A stretch of 64,000 nucleotides of DNA, from contig SACZ01000008.1 of the NCBI GenBank assembly GCA_023369685.1, forward strand, positions 124,001 to 188,000. Reading direction: 5' to 3'. This DNA is from Prolixibacteraceae bacterium JC049 (GTDB lineage Bacteria; Bacteroidota; Bacteroidia; Bacteroidales; Prolixibacteraceae). Under the pieces are notes generated by a model, which did not search any database, was not told the DNA's origin, and worked only from the letters and a program-made list of their open reading frames with translations. A program made the position numbers and the translations under genes. Shown here piece by piece: positions 8,529 through 19,467 of this stretch (positions are counted from its first letter, which is position 1; every line of letters begins with the position of its first letter).

Positions 8529-9953
8529 ATGATTCCGAATATATTACTGTCGCAAAAGTTTCGCGAGAACATCAATAAAGTATTTTTAATTGTAGAGAAC
8601 GAAGAGGTAAGTCAATTGCCTTTGTCGAATGTTGAAGTTGATTTTGTTTTGGAACAACTTTCCAATAAGGAAACTTTTATCCACATAAATCGATTCTCGC
8701 ACCATGTAATGGTGGTGAAGATGGATGCCGAAAAAGAGGTTTCTTGGCAATTGGAAAATGCACGTCGAGCAGGAGATCGTGTAGTTGGAGTGCTTCAGCA
8801 ATACAAACAAGAAGAAGTGGAGCTGAAGGGTGAAGATGCCGTTTTGCTTACTGCCTTAACTGAAGGCTTGGCGTTAGGAAACTATCAATACTTAAAATAT
8901 AAATCAGAACCGAAAGAGTCATCGTTGAGAACAATTTGGCTTGACAATGCTGAAATTTCGGAAGAAATGGTTGAAGCACTGAAAATGCAGATTGAAGGAG
9001 TTTATGTTTGTCGCGACTTGGTGAATGAACCAGTTACAGATTTGACAGCACCAGAATTGGCCAATAGAGCAACACAATTGTGTGAAGAAGCTGGTATTGA
9101 TGTGGAAGTTTTCAGTAAGCAAAAAATTGAATCGCTTAAAATGGGTGGTTTGCTTGCAGTAAACCGAGGAAGTATCGATCCGCCAGTATTCATTGTTATG
9201 GAATGGAAGCCTGAAAATGCAACCAATGAAAAGCCTGTTGTTTTAGTGGGTAAAGGAGTTGTTTTCGATACAGGAGGTATGAATTTGAAGACAGTGCCCG
9301 GATCGATCGATCATATGAAGAGCGATATGGGAGGTGCAGCAACTGTTATCTCTACTATCTATTCAGTAGCAAAAGCTAAATTACCTGTTCATTTGGTTGC
9401 TCTTGTTCCAGCTACCGATAATCGAGTAACCGGAAATGCATATGTTCCTGGCGATATCATTGAAATGTTCGACGGCACAAAGGTTGAAGTGCTAAATACC
9501 GATGCTGAAGGAAGAATGATATTGGCCGATGGATTGAGCTATGCTAAGAAATATTCTCCTGAATTGGTTATCAATGTGGCTACATTAACTGGTGCAGCAG
9601 CTTACTCAATTGGTTCGAAAGCTTTGGTGGGAATGGGAAATGCTTCTGCAGAAGTAATGAATAGCCTGAAACAATCGGGAATGGATACCTTTGAGCGAGT
9701 AGCCGAAATGCCATTCTGGGAAGACTATGGCGAACTGATAAAATCGGAGATTGCCGATATTAAGAACTTAGGTGGACGAGAAGCGGGAGCAATTACTGCA
9801 GGTAAGTTTCTGGAACACTTTACCGATTACCCATTTATTCACTTGGATATTGCTGGTCCGGCTTACATCGAAAGACGTGATGGATACCGAACAGCTGGCG
9901 GAACAGGTGTTGGTGTGAGGTTGTTATTTAACTTTTTGAATAAGCATAAATAA
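8529..9953 (+). CDS. M17 leucyl aminopeptidase
   Basis: The 474-residue cytosolic dimetal aminopeptidase releases N-terminal residues from peptides. The catalytic half contains VLVGKGVVFDTGG (metal-binding lysine and aspartate), a central DNRVTGNAYVPGD and the family signature NTDAEGRM near residue 323. The N-terminal half (about 1-150) is the variable domain. Length is normal for the family. The gene starts 59 bp after the preceding terminator. Its last codons overlap the -33 region of the pdxA promoter. Confidence 0.95.
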   Translation: MIPNILLSQKFRENINKVFLIVENEEVSQLPLSNVEVDFVLEQLSNKETFIHINRFSHHVMVVKMDAEKEVSWQLENARRAGDRVVGVLQQYKQEEVELKGEDAVLLTALTEGLALGNYQYLKYKSEPKESSLRTIWLDNAEISEEMVEALKMQIEGVYVCRDLVNEPVTDLTAPELANRATQLCEEAGIDVEVFSKQKIESLKMGGLLAVNRGSIDPPVFIVMEWKPENATNEKPVVLVGKGVVFDTGGMNLKTVPGSIDHMKSDMGGAATVISTIYSVAKAKLPVHLVALVPATDNRVTGNAYVPGDIIEMFDGTKVEVLNTDAEGRMILADGLSYAKKYSPELVINVATLTGAAAYSIGSKALVGMGNASAEVMNSLKQSGMDTFERVAEMPFWEDYGELIKSEIADIKNLGGREAGAITAGKFLEHFTDYPFIHLDIAGPAYIERRDGYRTAGGTGVGVRLLFNFLNKHK

Positions 9954-9965
9954 AGCGTACCTTTG
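9935..9965 (+). promoter_or_regulatory. Promoter of pdxA-ruvA-sprA
   Basis: TTTG (9935-9938) and TACCTTTG (9958-9965) are spaced 19 nt apart, a full consensus match. The -33 element lies inside the end of the aminopeptidase gene. The predicted start leaves a leader of about 195 nt before pdxA, containing a perfect 7-bp hairpin (CTCAGAA/TTCTGAG, 10000-10024). Confidence 0.75.
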
Positions 9966-10166
9966 TGCGTTATTTAAAACAGAACCTAAGAAGTTGTTGC
10001 TCAGAAGAATTGTTTATTTCTGAGGATACTGAAAAGAATTACTCTAGAAACGAGAATTACATATAGCCCAAGCTACATTGTAATCACCAGTAAATTATAG
10101 GTTCATTGTTTTGTTTTTAACCTGATTTAGTGCTGGGAAGAAGTACTAATTACTAATTTTTAAACA

Positions 10167-11258
10167 ATGAAGAACGATAAAATAAAGGTAGGAATCACTC
10201 ATGGAGACATCAATGGTGTCGGTTATGAAGTGATTATGAAAGCCTTGATGGATGCTCGAATGATGGAGATGTGTACTCCAATCGTTTATGGTTCTCCTAA
10301 AGTGGCTGCTTACCACCGCAAAGCATTAAATGTTACTAACTTCAGTTTTAACCATATTGGAAATGCCTCAGAAGCAGATCCACATAAAGCAAACATCATC
10401 AACTGTGTCGATGATAATGTGCGTGTGGAATTGGGTAAGTCAACCCGAATTGCTGGAGAAGCATCTTATGTAGCTCTAGAAGCAGCGGTTAAAGATTTGA
10501 AGGAAGGAGAAATTGATGTATTGGTTACTGCTCCTATCAATAAGGACAATATTCAATCCGATTACTTCAACTTCCCGGGGCATACCGAATATTTAGCTCA
10601 GTCGTTTGGAAATCCAGATCACGTGATGCTGATGGTGAGCGATAATTTGAAAGTTGGTATTGTGGTTGGTCACGTAGCTATGCAAGATTTGCCAATGCGA
10701 GTAACCAAAGATGCTATTTTGTCGAAATTGCGAATCATTCACCAAACATTGGAGCAGGATTTCTTACAGAAGCGTCCTCGTATTGCAGTTCTTTCATTAA
10801 ATCCTCATGCCGGAGATAATGGATTGTTGGGTACTGAAGAGCAAAATGTAATTATTCCAGCTATCAACGAAGCAAAGGATGAAGGCATTATTGCAATTGG
10901 TCCTTACCCTGCAGATGGATTCTTCGGATCAGATGAATATTCTAAGTTCGATGCGGTTTTGGCAATGTATCACGATCAAGGATTGATTCCATTCAAAGCG
11001 TTGTCTTTTGAGCGTGGAATTAACTTTACTGCCGGATTACCTGTTGTACGTACTTCGCCAGCTCATGGTACTGCATACAATATTGCTGGAGAAGACAAAG
11101 CATCGCCAGAGTCAATACGTCAGGCTATTTATTTGGCAATTGATGTTTTCCGTAACAGAGCAATACACGAAGAGGTTTCGAAAGATCCGTTGCAGAAACA
11201 TGTGATTGAAAGTTCATATGACGAGGATGTTGATTTAACTCAAGAACCAGAAGATTAA
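10167..11258 (+). CDS. pdxA: 4-hydroxythreonine-4-phosphate dehydrogenase
   Basis: PdxA oxidises 4-phosphohydroxy-threonine in the DXP-dependent route to pyridoxal phosphate, in the cytoplasm. The 363-residue protein shows the family segments FPGHTEYLA, VVGHVAMQDLP, SLNPHAGDNG and AMYHDQGLIPFK, which carry the metal-binding histidines and substrate contacts. A C-terminal acidic tail ends the protein. It is first in a row with ruvA (17 bp later) and sprA. PdxJ, its usual partner enzyme, is not in the window. Confidence 0.95.
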   Translation: MKNDKIKVGITHGDINGVGYEVIMKALMDARMMEMCTPIVYGSPKVAAYHRKALNVTNFSFNHIGNASEADPHKANIINCVDDNVRVELGKSTRIAGEASYVALEAAVKDLKEGEIDVLVTAPINKDNIQSDYFNFPGHTEYLAQSFGNPDHVMLMVSDNLKVGIVVGHVAMQDLPMRVTKDAILSKLRIIHQTLEQDFLQKRPRIAVLSLNPHAGDNGLLGTEEQNVIIPAINEAKDEGIIAIGPYPADGFFGSDEYSKFDAVLAMYHDQGLIPFKALSFERGINFTAGLPVVRTSPAHGTAYNIAGEDKASPESIRQAIYLAIDVFRNRAIHEEVSKDPLQKHVIESSYDEDVDLTQEPED

Positions 11259-11275
11259 GCAAAATTTAAGTACAG

Positions 11276-11857
11276 ATGTACGAATATATCAAAGGGAAGA
11301 TCGTGGATCTAACACCGGCCAATGTTGTTGTAGAAGCCAACAGCATTGGCTGGTTCATTAATATATCTTTAAACACTTACACTGCTCTTTCGGGAAAAGA
11401 AAGTGCCAAGGTGTATGTGCATCAGGTGATTCGTGAAGATGCTCATTCGTTTTTCGGTTTTGCCGATAAAGATGAGCGCGAATTGTACCGACAGTTGATT
11501 ACCGTAAATGGTGTCGGATCGAGCACCGCTATGGTGATGCTATCGTCTCATTCAACTCCAGAATTGAAAAATGGAATTTTGACTGAGAATGTGGCGATGT
11601 TGAAGGGAATAAAAGGGATTGGTCCTAAAACAGCACAGCGAATTATTATCGATTTGAAAGATAAAATTGGAAAGAGTGCTGCAACTGATCAAATATTTGC
11701 AATGCCAGACAATACAAACAAAGATGAAGCGTTATCTGCTTTAGTTATGTTAGGTTTTGCCAAGAAAGATGCTCAAAAGGCAATTGATCAGATACTTCGA
11801 GAAAATCCTGGATTTGGAGTGGAAGAAGTGATTAAGGCATCTCTTAAGCGATTGTAA
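11276..11857 (+). CDS. ruvA: Holliday junction branch migration protein RuvA
   Basis: RuvA tetramers bind Holliday junctions and load the RuvB motor for branch migration. The 193-residue protein has the three usual parts: an N-terminal OB fold (about 1-65), tandem helix-hairpin-helix motifs (VNGVGSSTAMVML and IKGIGPKTAQRIIIDLKDKI, about 70-130) and a C-terminal RuvB-binding helical domain (about 150-193) after a short linker. It starts 17 bp after pdxA and is followed 27 bp later by sprA. Neighbouring ruvA and sprA is a known arrangement in Bacteroidota. Confidence 0.96.
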   Translation: MYEYIKGKIVDLTPANVVVEANSIGWFINISLNTYTALSGKESAKVYVHQVIREDAHSFFGFADKDERELYRQLITVNGVGSSTAMVMLSSHSTPELKNGILTENVAMLKGIKGIGPKTAQRIIIDLKDKIGKSAATDQIFAMPDNTNKDEALSALVMLGFAKKDAQKAIDQILRENPGFGVEEVIKASLKRL

Positions 11858-11884
11858 TTAAGTATTATTGTTTTTAAAACAAGT

Positions 11885-14800
11885 TTGATTTTGAAGCCAC
11901 TGGTTCGATATAGTTTTGTTCTAGCTTTCTATTTTATTTTAACGGCATTTGTTGTTAATACCTCTAAACACCATGTAGTTAAGTCCGATTTTGAGAAAAT
12001 CACCACTCCTCAATTGGCTTTATCCGATTCTACATTGCAAGATTCAATAGATTTACCTTATCCGTTTAAGGATGTTGGTGATTTCGAGTACCCACAAGAT
12101 CGCGATTCTTCGGCCTTGTTCTTAAATACTCCATCGAATATCAAAAGATATTGGGAGTACGATCAGGAGACAGGGAATTATGTGATTTATGAGAAGGTGG
12201 GAGATATTACCTATCGTTTACCCAAGGTACTTTCGTTGAAAGAGTTTCTTGATTATGAAATGAAGAACTCCATTGAAAGTTACTGGTCGCAAAGGGTGAG
12301 TGCCGAAAACTTTGAGCGTCAGTCAGGTGGTTTGTTGCCTCAGTTGCGCTTTGGTGGCGAGGCATTTAGCCGACTTTTCGGTAGTAATGTTATTGATATT
12401 CGTCCGGTAGGAACGGTAGAAATTAAGTTCGGATACAAATCGACATACAACAATAAAGCCGGTCTTTCGGAACAAAGTAAACGTACAGGTTCTTTCGATT
12501 TCGATCAGAACATCATGATGAATGTTACTGGTAAAATTGGTACGAAAGTAAATATGCGAGTGAACTACAACACGCAGGCCACTTTCGATTTCGAAAACCG
12601 TATGAACATTGACTATACCGGTGAAGAAGACGAAATTTTTAAGAAAATTGAAGCGGGTAATGTTTCGTTGCCATTGAATGGAACACTGATTAAGGGGGGA
12701 ACCAATCTGTTTGGTGTTAAAACCGAAATGCAATTCGGGAAGTTAACTTTAACAACCATCTTAACTCAGCATAAAGGGGAAACCAAGGTGGTAGAAACCG
12801 AAGGAGGTTCGCAAAAGGCTAAGTTCGAAGTGAAAGCTTCGGAGTATGATGCCAATCGTCACTTCTTCCTTTCAAAATATTTTTACGATCGCTATAATGA
12901 ATCGTTGAAAGATCTACCAATCGTACGCTCTGATGTTCAGATTACCAAAGTGGAAGTTTGGGTAACCAACAAAGCAGGTAAGTTCGATCAAGCACGCGAT
13001 ATTGCAGCATTTGTTGACCTGGGAGAACCGGGAAAATATATTCACAATAAAATTTCTGCTTTCCAGGCCGATGGAACTCAAACTCCTCCGGAAAGCACGC
13101 ACCCAAACAATGCGACCAACTTCATGTATAACGAATTAACAACCACTTATGGTGCTATTCGTTCTAAGTCGCAAATTACACAAACGTTATCACCTCTTGA
13201 AAGTCAGAATTTTTCTATCGGAAAAGATTATGAGAAGGTGGAACAGGCCCGACTATTGAAAGAGTCGGAATATACATTGAATGAACGTTTGGGATATATC
13301 TCACTTTCTGCATCGTTGAATAGTGATGAGGTATTAGCGATAGCATATACTTATACCATCGATGGAAAAACGTTCAAAGTAGGGGAATTAACCAGTGATG
13401 GTGTTCCTAGTGATGAGACACTGATTCTGAAATTATTGAAAGGTACTACATTGTCTCCTAAGTTTCCTACCTGGGATCTGATGATGAAAAACATCTACGA
13501 TCTGAATGCTTATCAGATGGAGAAGGAGGACTTTGTATTGAATATCTTGTATTACGACGATAATAAAGGAACTCACATTAACTACTTACCAGAATCAAGA
13601 ATTCAAGGGCACATGCTATTGAAGGTTATGAATCTGGATAATGTCAATTCTCAGGGAGATGCTCCTGCCGATGGTGTTTTCGATTTTATCAATGGATACA
13701 CTGTATTGAAAGAAAAAGGGAAGCTGATTTTTCCAACAACACAACCTTTTGGTCAGCATTTAGCCGACTCTATTGGTAATGCTGCGTTGGCTAAGAAATA
13801 TGCCTATACTTCACTATACGATTCCACTTTAACCCGAGCACAGGAAGATACAGAACACGATAAGTTTACCATTAAGGGTACATATAAAGGTTCGGCAACC
13901 AATGAAATTCGCCTGAATTCATTTAACCTGGCTCCGGGATCGGTTAAAGTAACTGCTGGTTCGCAGCAATTGACAGAAGGCTTAGACTACATTGTTGATT
14001 ACAGTGTGGGTGTTGTTCGAATTCTGAATAAAGGTCTTCTGGAGTCTGGAACTAAAATTCAGGCTTCGGTGGAAAGCCAGGAGCTGTTCTCTGTACAGCG
14101 AAAAACATTGATTGGTACTCATGCCGATTATAACTTCTCGGATAAATTCCGATTGGGAGCCACAGCTATGTGGATGAATGAGCAGCCAATAACCAAGAAA
14201 GTAAACTTTGGACAAGAGCCAATCTCCAACCTGATTGTGGGAATGGATCTTTCATATCGCGATAAGTCTCGTTTATTAACCAAGTTGGTGGATAAACTAC
14301 CATTTATCGAAACCAAAGAGACATCATCCATCTCATTAGAACTGGAAGCGGCCAAGCTAATTCCGGGAAGTTCTAAATCGATTAACGGAATGTCTTATAT
14401 CGATGATTTCGAAAGTACTCGAACTCCAATTGATTTATCCGATCCGAAAGTGTGGAGAATGGCCAGTATTCCTCAACATCAGTCGGGATTATTCCCGGAA
14501 GCTGGGTTGATTGATGATTTGGCTGCTGGTTATAACCGTGCTCGCTTGGCATGGTATAGTATCGATCCAACATTGTATTCGAGAACTTCGTCTGCAACAC
14601 CAGCATACTTGAAGCAAAATCGCGATGAGGTGGCCAATCACTATGTGCGTGAGGTGCATCAAAACGAGCTTTTCCCAAATCGTGAAATTACACCGGGAAT
14701 GCCAACCCGAATTCGAGTGATGGACTTGGCATACTATCCAGATGAGCGTGGACCTTATAACTTCGAAACACAGTCGACCGGATATTCTGCAGGTATGAGT

Positions 14801-17800
14801 AGTGATGGAAAGTTGATGCGTCCGGAAACTCGATGGGGTGGTATAATGCGCAAAATCGAGTCGAGCGATTTCGAAACTGCTAACATTGAATACATCGAAT
14901 TCTGGATGTTAGATCCATTTATCGTTGAAGATGGCGAAACATCTATTCACGAAGGTGGTGATCTGTATTTCAACTTAGGTAATATTTCGGAAGATGTATT
15001 GCGCGATTCTCGTAAATCATTTGAGCAGGGAATTCCAATCAATGGAGATCTTAATAGATTAGAAACAACCAAATGGGGACGTGTTTCTACATTGCCAGCT
15101 ATTAATCAGACATTCGATAATAACCAAAATTCACGCGATATTCAGGATATCGGTTTGGATGGTCTGGACGATGACGCTGAGAAAACACACTTCAGCGATT
15201 ATGTAACCAGAATTCAATCGATAGTTACCAACCAGGAGAAGTTGAATGATATTTTAGCTGACCCGGCTGGTGATGATTTCCGTGATTATAAAAATGCTTA
15301 TTTCGAAGATGCTACAGTTCAAGAGGCTGGAAATGCAGGTATCTTAAGTCGATATAAGCGATACAACAGTCAGGAAGGTAACTCGCCATTTACTAATGCG
15401 AGTGTTCAGATTCCTTACGATTTACCTGATATGGAAGATATCAATGGCGATAAAACCATGAACGAGGTGGAAAGTTACTTCCAGTACAAGGTGAGTATTC
15501 GTAAGGATGATATGGTTGTTGGGCGTAACTACATTACTGATGAGTTGACAACCGACGATATTAAAATCGATGGAAGAACAACAGCTAATCCTGCACAGGT
15601 AAAATGGTATCAGTTTAAGATTCCAGTACAGGATTTCCAAAAGCGTTTTGGTAACATCGATATGAAGTCCATTCGTTTTGCTCGTATGTATATGCGCGGA
15701 TTTAAGCAACCAGTAGTATTGCGTTTTGCAACACTTAACTTGGTTCGTGCCGATTGGCGTCGTTACAAGTACGACCTTTCGGAGAAGAACATTGTTGCTC
15801 CCGATACACAGTTTGAAATCTCAGCTGTAAACATCGAAGAGAACGGGAAACGTACTCCTATCAATTATATTTTACCTGATGGAATCGATCGAGTGATTGA
15901 CCCCGCTAACCCTCAGTTGCGTCAATTGAATGAGCAGTCGATGGTGTTGCGAGTAAAAGATTTGGAACCAGGAGATGTACGTGGAGCCTATAAAAATACT
16001 ATTCTCGATATTCGTAGATACAAGCGTTTGATAATGGATGTGCATGCTGAGCGATTGAATAACCTTCCAATTGCCGATAACGAAATGCATGTTTTCCTTC
16101 GTTTAGGTAGTGATGTGAACAACTACTACGAATACGAAATCCCATTGAAGATAACACCTCCTCGTCAATATAACGGGGATGTTAAAGCCGATAGATTGGC
16201 TGTTTGGCCAGAGGATAATCGCTTCGACTTTAAAACTGAAATTCTGGTAAACCTGAAGCAGGAGCGTAATGCCAAAGCCAGAAGTGCCGGTTCGAATGTG
16301 AAGTTTAGCAAGCGTTACTCTAGAACTATAAACGCTGATGGAAGAGAAAATCTTATTCATGTAAAAGGTAATCCAAACTTAGCCAATGTAAAAATGTTGA
16401 TGGTGGGACTTCGTAATCCAAATGCATCACACATTGGAGCAAAATCGGCAGAAGTGTGGATTAACGAATTACGTTTGTCTGACTTCGATAACAAAGGTGG
16501 TTGGGCCGCTCAAGGTCGAATGACAGCTCGTTTGGCCGATCTTGGTTCGGTAACAATGGCGGGTAGAGTAGTTACAGCTGGTTTCGGTGGTGTCGATCAG
16601 ACATTGAACCAAAGAGCTAAATCGAACTTGTTCGAATACGATATTGCTTCGAATTTAGAGTTGGGTAAATTCTTCCCCAAAGAGTCGGGAGTGAAAATAC
16701 CAATGTATGTGGGCTATTCGCAATCGGTTTCTAATCCAGAATTCAATCCGCTTGACCCGGATGTGAAGCTGAAGGACGCTTTGAATAATGCTGAAAATAG
16801 TGCTGTTAAAGATTCCATCAAAAGAGCATCGCAAGATTATTCAAGTAGAAAAAGTATCAATTTCACAAATGTGAAAATTGATAAGCCAAACAAAAGTGGA
16901 AAGCCAAAACTTTATGATGTATCGAACTTTGCATTGACATATGCTTTTAATGAAACCAATAAACGAAGCATTAATGTTGAGAAGAATGTAGAGCGAAATT
17001 ATAATCTGTTGTTAACGTACAATTACAACAATCGTCCGAAGATGGTATCTCCGTTTAGAAATGTGAAATTCTTAAAAGGAAAAGCATTCCGTTTAATTAA
17101 AGATTTCAATTTCTATACAATGCCTACAATGCTTTCATTCCGTACTGACTTCTATCGTCATTACAATGAAATTACTTATCGTAATACTGATCCTTCGACT
17201 AAAATTACGTTGCCAACGACATATGAGAAAGATTTTATTTGGAATAGGTATTTCGATATAAAATATGACTTAAGTCGATCGTTGCGATTCGATCTTTCAA
17301 CTCAGGGAACTTCAAGAATTGATGAGGTGCCTGGAAGATATGATCCTGACTTTGATGATTACAAGGCAAAACGCGATACAATTATCAAGAACCTGTTAAA
17401 AGGAGGAAGACCAACGATGTATCAGCATACCATGAATGTTTCTTATAATCTTCCGATTAATAAGTTACCATTCTTAGATTGGGTGAACTCTTCTATTCGT
17501 TATCAAGGAACTTACGATTGGAATGCAGGGCCTCTGTCTAATAAAAATGTTGTTTATGGTAATACCGCAGAGAATACAAGAACCATTCAGGGAACTGCTT
17601 CGTTGAACATGAGCTCGCTTTATAATAAAGTTGGTTTCCTAAAGAATATCAATAAGAGTATTCGAAACAATTCAAGTTCAAAATTCTATTCTCGTTCCCG
17701 CTCTAAAAACAAGAAGGATAAGGACAAGAAAAAGAAGGATGACAAGAATCTGAGAGAAGTAGAATACAAAGGGAAGAATATCAACCTGAAGGCCAATAAG

Positions 17801-19444
17801 CCATTCAATATTTACCATAAATTAGGAGAGAAAAACGTTAAGGTGGTGATGACTGGTAAGGATGGTAAGCAGATTCATGGTACAACGAAAGTAATTAACG
17901 ATGAAAAAGCCATTTTTACTACTACTAAAGATATAACAGGAGCCAAAGTAAAAGTTACTGCTAAGGTGGCGAAGAAACCTAGTATTTTGGCTCGCATTGG
18001 AAAAGGTGGATTGCGCTTGTTGCTAAGTGTACGAAATGTATCAGCTAACTACTCGCAAAGGGAAGGAACCTGGTTGCCGGGATTCTTACCTGAACCAAAA
18101 TTCCTAGGTGCTGGAAATTATACTCCGCAAAACTCTGTTTGGAATGGAGCAAGAACGGGCTCTTCATATGCTCCGGGCTTACCTTTTGTATTGGGGTGGC
18201 AAGAGAAAAACTTTGGACAGAAAGCCGCCGCCAAAGGTTGGTTAACCCCTGATCCGGTAGTGAGTGACCCTATTCGATATACTTACAGCGATAATTTCAA
18301 TGTTAGAGCTACTATTGAGCCAATAAATAATTTGCGAATTAACTTGGTGGCCGATCGTAAGTACTCTAGAAATACAGACGTTCGTTATAAGTATGATAAG
18401 GATAAAGAAGATTTCGATTTCTTTGGAGAAACATTGAAAGGAAACTTCTCGATGACAATTAATACGTTGGGAACTGCATTCGAAAAAATTGATGGAGGGG
18501 CTGATGCTACATCTGCAGCATACAACAACTTCTTAGATTATAGAAAGGTAATTTCTCAAAGATTGAATAATACTAGGATTGCTAACACTACAGTTGGTTA
18601 TACTCCGGGAGAAGATCCGAAGAATCCTGGATATTACGATGGATATGGTCCTAACTCACAGCAGGTGTTGATTCCTGCATTCTTAGCGGCTTATACCGAT
18701 CAGGATCCTGAGAAAATTTCTTTAAGCGCATTCCCAAAAGTTTCATCCATTCGTCCTAACTGGCGAGTGAATTACGAAGGGCGAGTAGCGCAAATCGAAG
18801 GAATCAATAAATTCTTGAAGAGCTTGAACTTTAGCCACGCCTATCGTTCTACTTATAACGTGGGAGGCTATACTACAAATACTGACTTTAATCGAGGAGT
18901 AGATGGATTTAGCTATGTGAGAAACACTGCCAATAACTTTGTTCCCGATCGTGATATTAACTCGGTAAGTATTACAGAGCAGTTCTCTCCACTTATTAAT
19001 ATAGATGCAATCTGGGTGAATGATCTGACCACAGGATTCGAGATTAAACGTTCGAGAATGTTGAGCTTGAATTTTGCGAATACTCAAATTACAGAGCAAT
19101 TGGTAAATGAATTTGTAGTTCGTTTAGGATATCGTTTCCAGAATTTGAACTTATTTATTAAAACGAAGAATTCGGAGAAATCATTCTCTAACGACTTGAA
19201 TGTAACGGCAGATATTTCGTTCAGAAAAGATAGAAATGTATTACGAAGAATCAACGAAGGATTTAGCGAAGTAGAACGAGGAAATCGTGTTACTTCAATC
19301 AACACCACTGCAGAATATAACTTAAGCAATCGTTTCTCGATGCGTATGTTCTTTATGCAGACAATTAATAATCCAGAAAAGGCTTCGTACTATCAAAGTA
19401 ATTCAGAGTTTGGAATGAGCTTCCGATTCAGTTTAGGACAGTAA
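11885..19444 (+). CDS. sprA: T9SS outer-membrane translocon SprA/Sov
   Basis: The predicted product has 2519 residues and is the very large beta-barrel that forms the outer-membrane channel of the type IX secretion system, which exports adhesins, enzymes and, in gliders, motility proteins. Support is the size, the N-terminal export signal (about 4-26), the long run of alternating beta-strand sequence typical of the barrel, and the position after ruvA. A lysine-rich segment followed by a small domain lies near residues 1935-2030. No in-frame ATG exists at the start; the frame opens after a stop at 11855, and TTG at 11885 (or 11891) is the best initiation site. It is the last gene of the row and is followed by a terminator. 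Other T9SS genes (porK-N, porV) are not in the window. Confidence 0.93.
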   Translation: MILKPLVRYSFVLAFYFILTAFVVNTSKHHVVKSDFEKITTPQLALSDSTLQDSIDLPYPFKDVGDFEYPQDRDSSALFLNTPSNIKRYWEYDQETGNYVIYEKVGDITYRLPKVLSLKEFLDYEMKNSIESYWSQRVSAENFERQSGGLLPQLRFGGEAFSRLFGSNVIDIRPVGTVEIKFGYKSTYNNKAGLSEQSKRTGSFDFDQNIMMNVTGKIGTKVNMRVNYNTQATFDFENRMNIDYTGEEDEIFKKIEAGNVSLPLNGTLIKGGTNLFGVKTEMQFGKLTLTTILTQHKGETKVVETEGGSQKAKFEVKASEYDANRHFFLSKYFYDRYNESLKDLPIVRSDVQITKVEVWVTNKAGKFDQARDIAAFVDLGEPGKYIHNKISAFQADGTQTPPESTHPNNATNFMYNELTTTYGAIRSKSQITQTLSPLESQNFSIGKDYEKVEQARLLKESEYTLNERLGYISLSASLNSDEVLAIAYTYTIDGKTFKVGELTSDGVPSDETLILKLLKGTTLSPKFPTWDLMMKNIYDLNAYQMEKEDFVLNILYYDDNKGTHINYLPESRIQGHMLLKVMNLDNVNSQGDAPADGVFDFINGYTVLKEKGKLIFPTTQPFGQHLADSIGNAALAKKYAYTSLYDSTLTRAQEDTEHDKFTIKGTYKGSATNEIRLNSFNLAPGSVKVTAGSQQLTEGLDYIVDYSVGVVRILNKGLLESGTKIQASVESQELFSVQRKTLIGTHADYNFSDKFRLGATAMWMNEQPITKKVNFGQEPISNLIVGMDLSYRDKSRLLTKLVDKLPFIETKETSSISLELEAAKLIPGSSKSINGMSYIDDFESTRTPIDLSDPKVWRMASIPQHQSGLFPEAGLIDDLAAGYNRARLAWYSIDPTLYSRTSSATPAYLKQNRDEVANHYVREVHQNELFPNREITPGMPTRIRVMDLAYYPDERGPYNFETQSTGYSAGMSSDGKLMRPETRWGGIMRKIESSDFETANIEYIEFWMLDPFIVEDGETSIHEGGDLYFNLGNISEDVLRDSRKSFEQGIPINGDLNRLETTKWGRVSTLPAINQTFDNNQNSRDIQDIGLDGLDDDAEKTHFSDYVTRIQSIVTNQEKLNDILADPAGDDFRDYKNAYFEDATVQEAGNAGILSRYKRYNSQEGNSPFTNASVQIPYDLPDMEDINGDKTMNEVESYFQYKVSIRKDDMVVGRNYITDELTTDDIKIDGRTTANPAQVKWYQFKIPVQDFQKRFGNIDMKSIRFARMYMRGFKQPVVLRFATLNLVRADWRRYKYDLSEKNIVAPDTQFEISAVNIEENGKRTPINYILPDGIDRVIDPANPQLRQLNEQSMVLRVKDLEPGDVRGAYKNTILDIRRYKRLIMDVHAERLNNLPIADNEMHVFLRLGSDVNNYYEYEIPLKITPPRQYNGDVKADRLAVWPEDNRFDFKTEILVNLKQERNAKARSAGSNVKFSKRYSRTINADGRENLIHVKGNPNLANVKMLMVGLRNPNASHIGAKSAEVWINELRLSDFDNKGGWAAQGRMTARLADLGSVTMAGRVVTAGFGGVDQTLNQRAKSNLFEYDIASNLELGKFFPKESGVKIPMYVGYSQSVSNPEFNPLDPDVKLKDALNNAENSAVKDSIKRASQDYSSRKSINFTNVKIDKPNKSGKPKLYDVSNFALTYAFNETNKRSINVEKNVERNYNLLLTYNYNNRPKMVSPFRNVKFLKGKAFRLIKDFNFYTMPTMLSFRTDFYRHYNEITYRNTDPSTKITLPTTYEKDFIWNRYFDIKYDLSRSLRFDLSTQGTSRIDEVPGRYDPDFDDYKAKRDTIIKNLLKGGRPTMYQHTMNVSYNLPINKLPFLDWVNSSIRYQGTYDWNAGPLSNKNVVYGNTAENTRTIQGTASLNMSSLYNKVGFLKNINKSIRNNSSSKFYSRSRSKNKKDKDKKKKDDKNLREVEYKGKNINLKANKPFNIYHKLGEKNVKVVMTGKDGKQIHGTTKVINDEKAIFTTTKDITGAKVKVTAKVAKKPSILARIGKGGLRLLLSVRNVSANYSQREGTWLPGFLPEPKFLGAGNYTPQNSVWNGARTGSSYAPGLPFVLGWQEKNFGQKAAAKGWLTPDPVVSDPIRYTYSDNFNVRATIEPINNLRINLVADRKYSRNTDVRYKYDKDKEDFDFFGETLKGNFSMTINTLGTAFEKIDGGADATSAAYNNFLDYRKVISQRLNNTRIANTTVGYTPGEDPKNPGYYDGYGPNSQQVLIPAFLAAYTDQDPEKISLSAFPKVSSIRPNWRVNYEGRVAQIEGINKFLKSLNFSHAYRSTYNVGGYTTNTDFNRGVDGFSYVRNTANNFVPDRDINSVSITEQFSPLINIDAIWVNDLTTGFEIKRSRMLSLNFANTQITEQLVNEFVVRLGYRFQNLNLFIKTKNSEKSFSNDLNVTADISFRKDRNVLRRINEGFSEVERGNRVTSINTTAEYNLSNRFSMRMFFMQTINNPEKASYYQSNSEFGMSFRFSLGQ

Positions 19445-19467
19445 GAAAAGTAAATACTATAAACAAG

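Noticed and set aside
9966-10166. Riboswitch in the pdxA leader
   Set aside because: Only one short hairpin (10000-10024) was found and no known riboswitch core was recognised; the leader is mentioned with the promoter instead.
12323-12733. A 136-codon antisense ORF inside sprA, with several others along the gene
   Set aside because: They mirror the codon pattern of the large sprA frame, have no recognisable domains and lack promoters.
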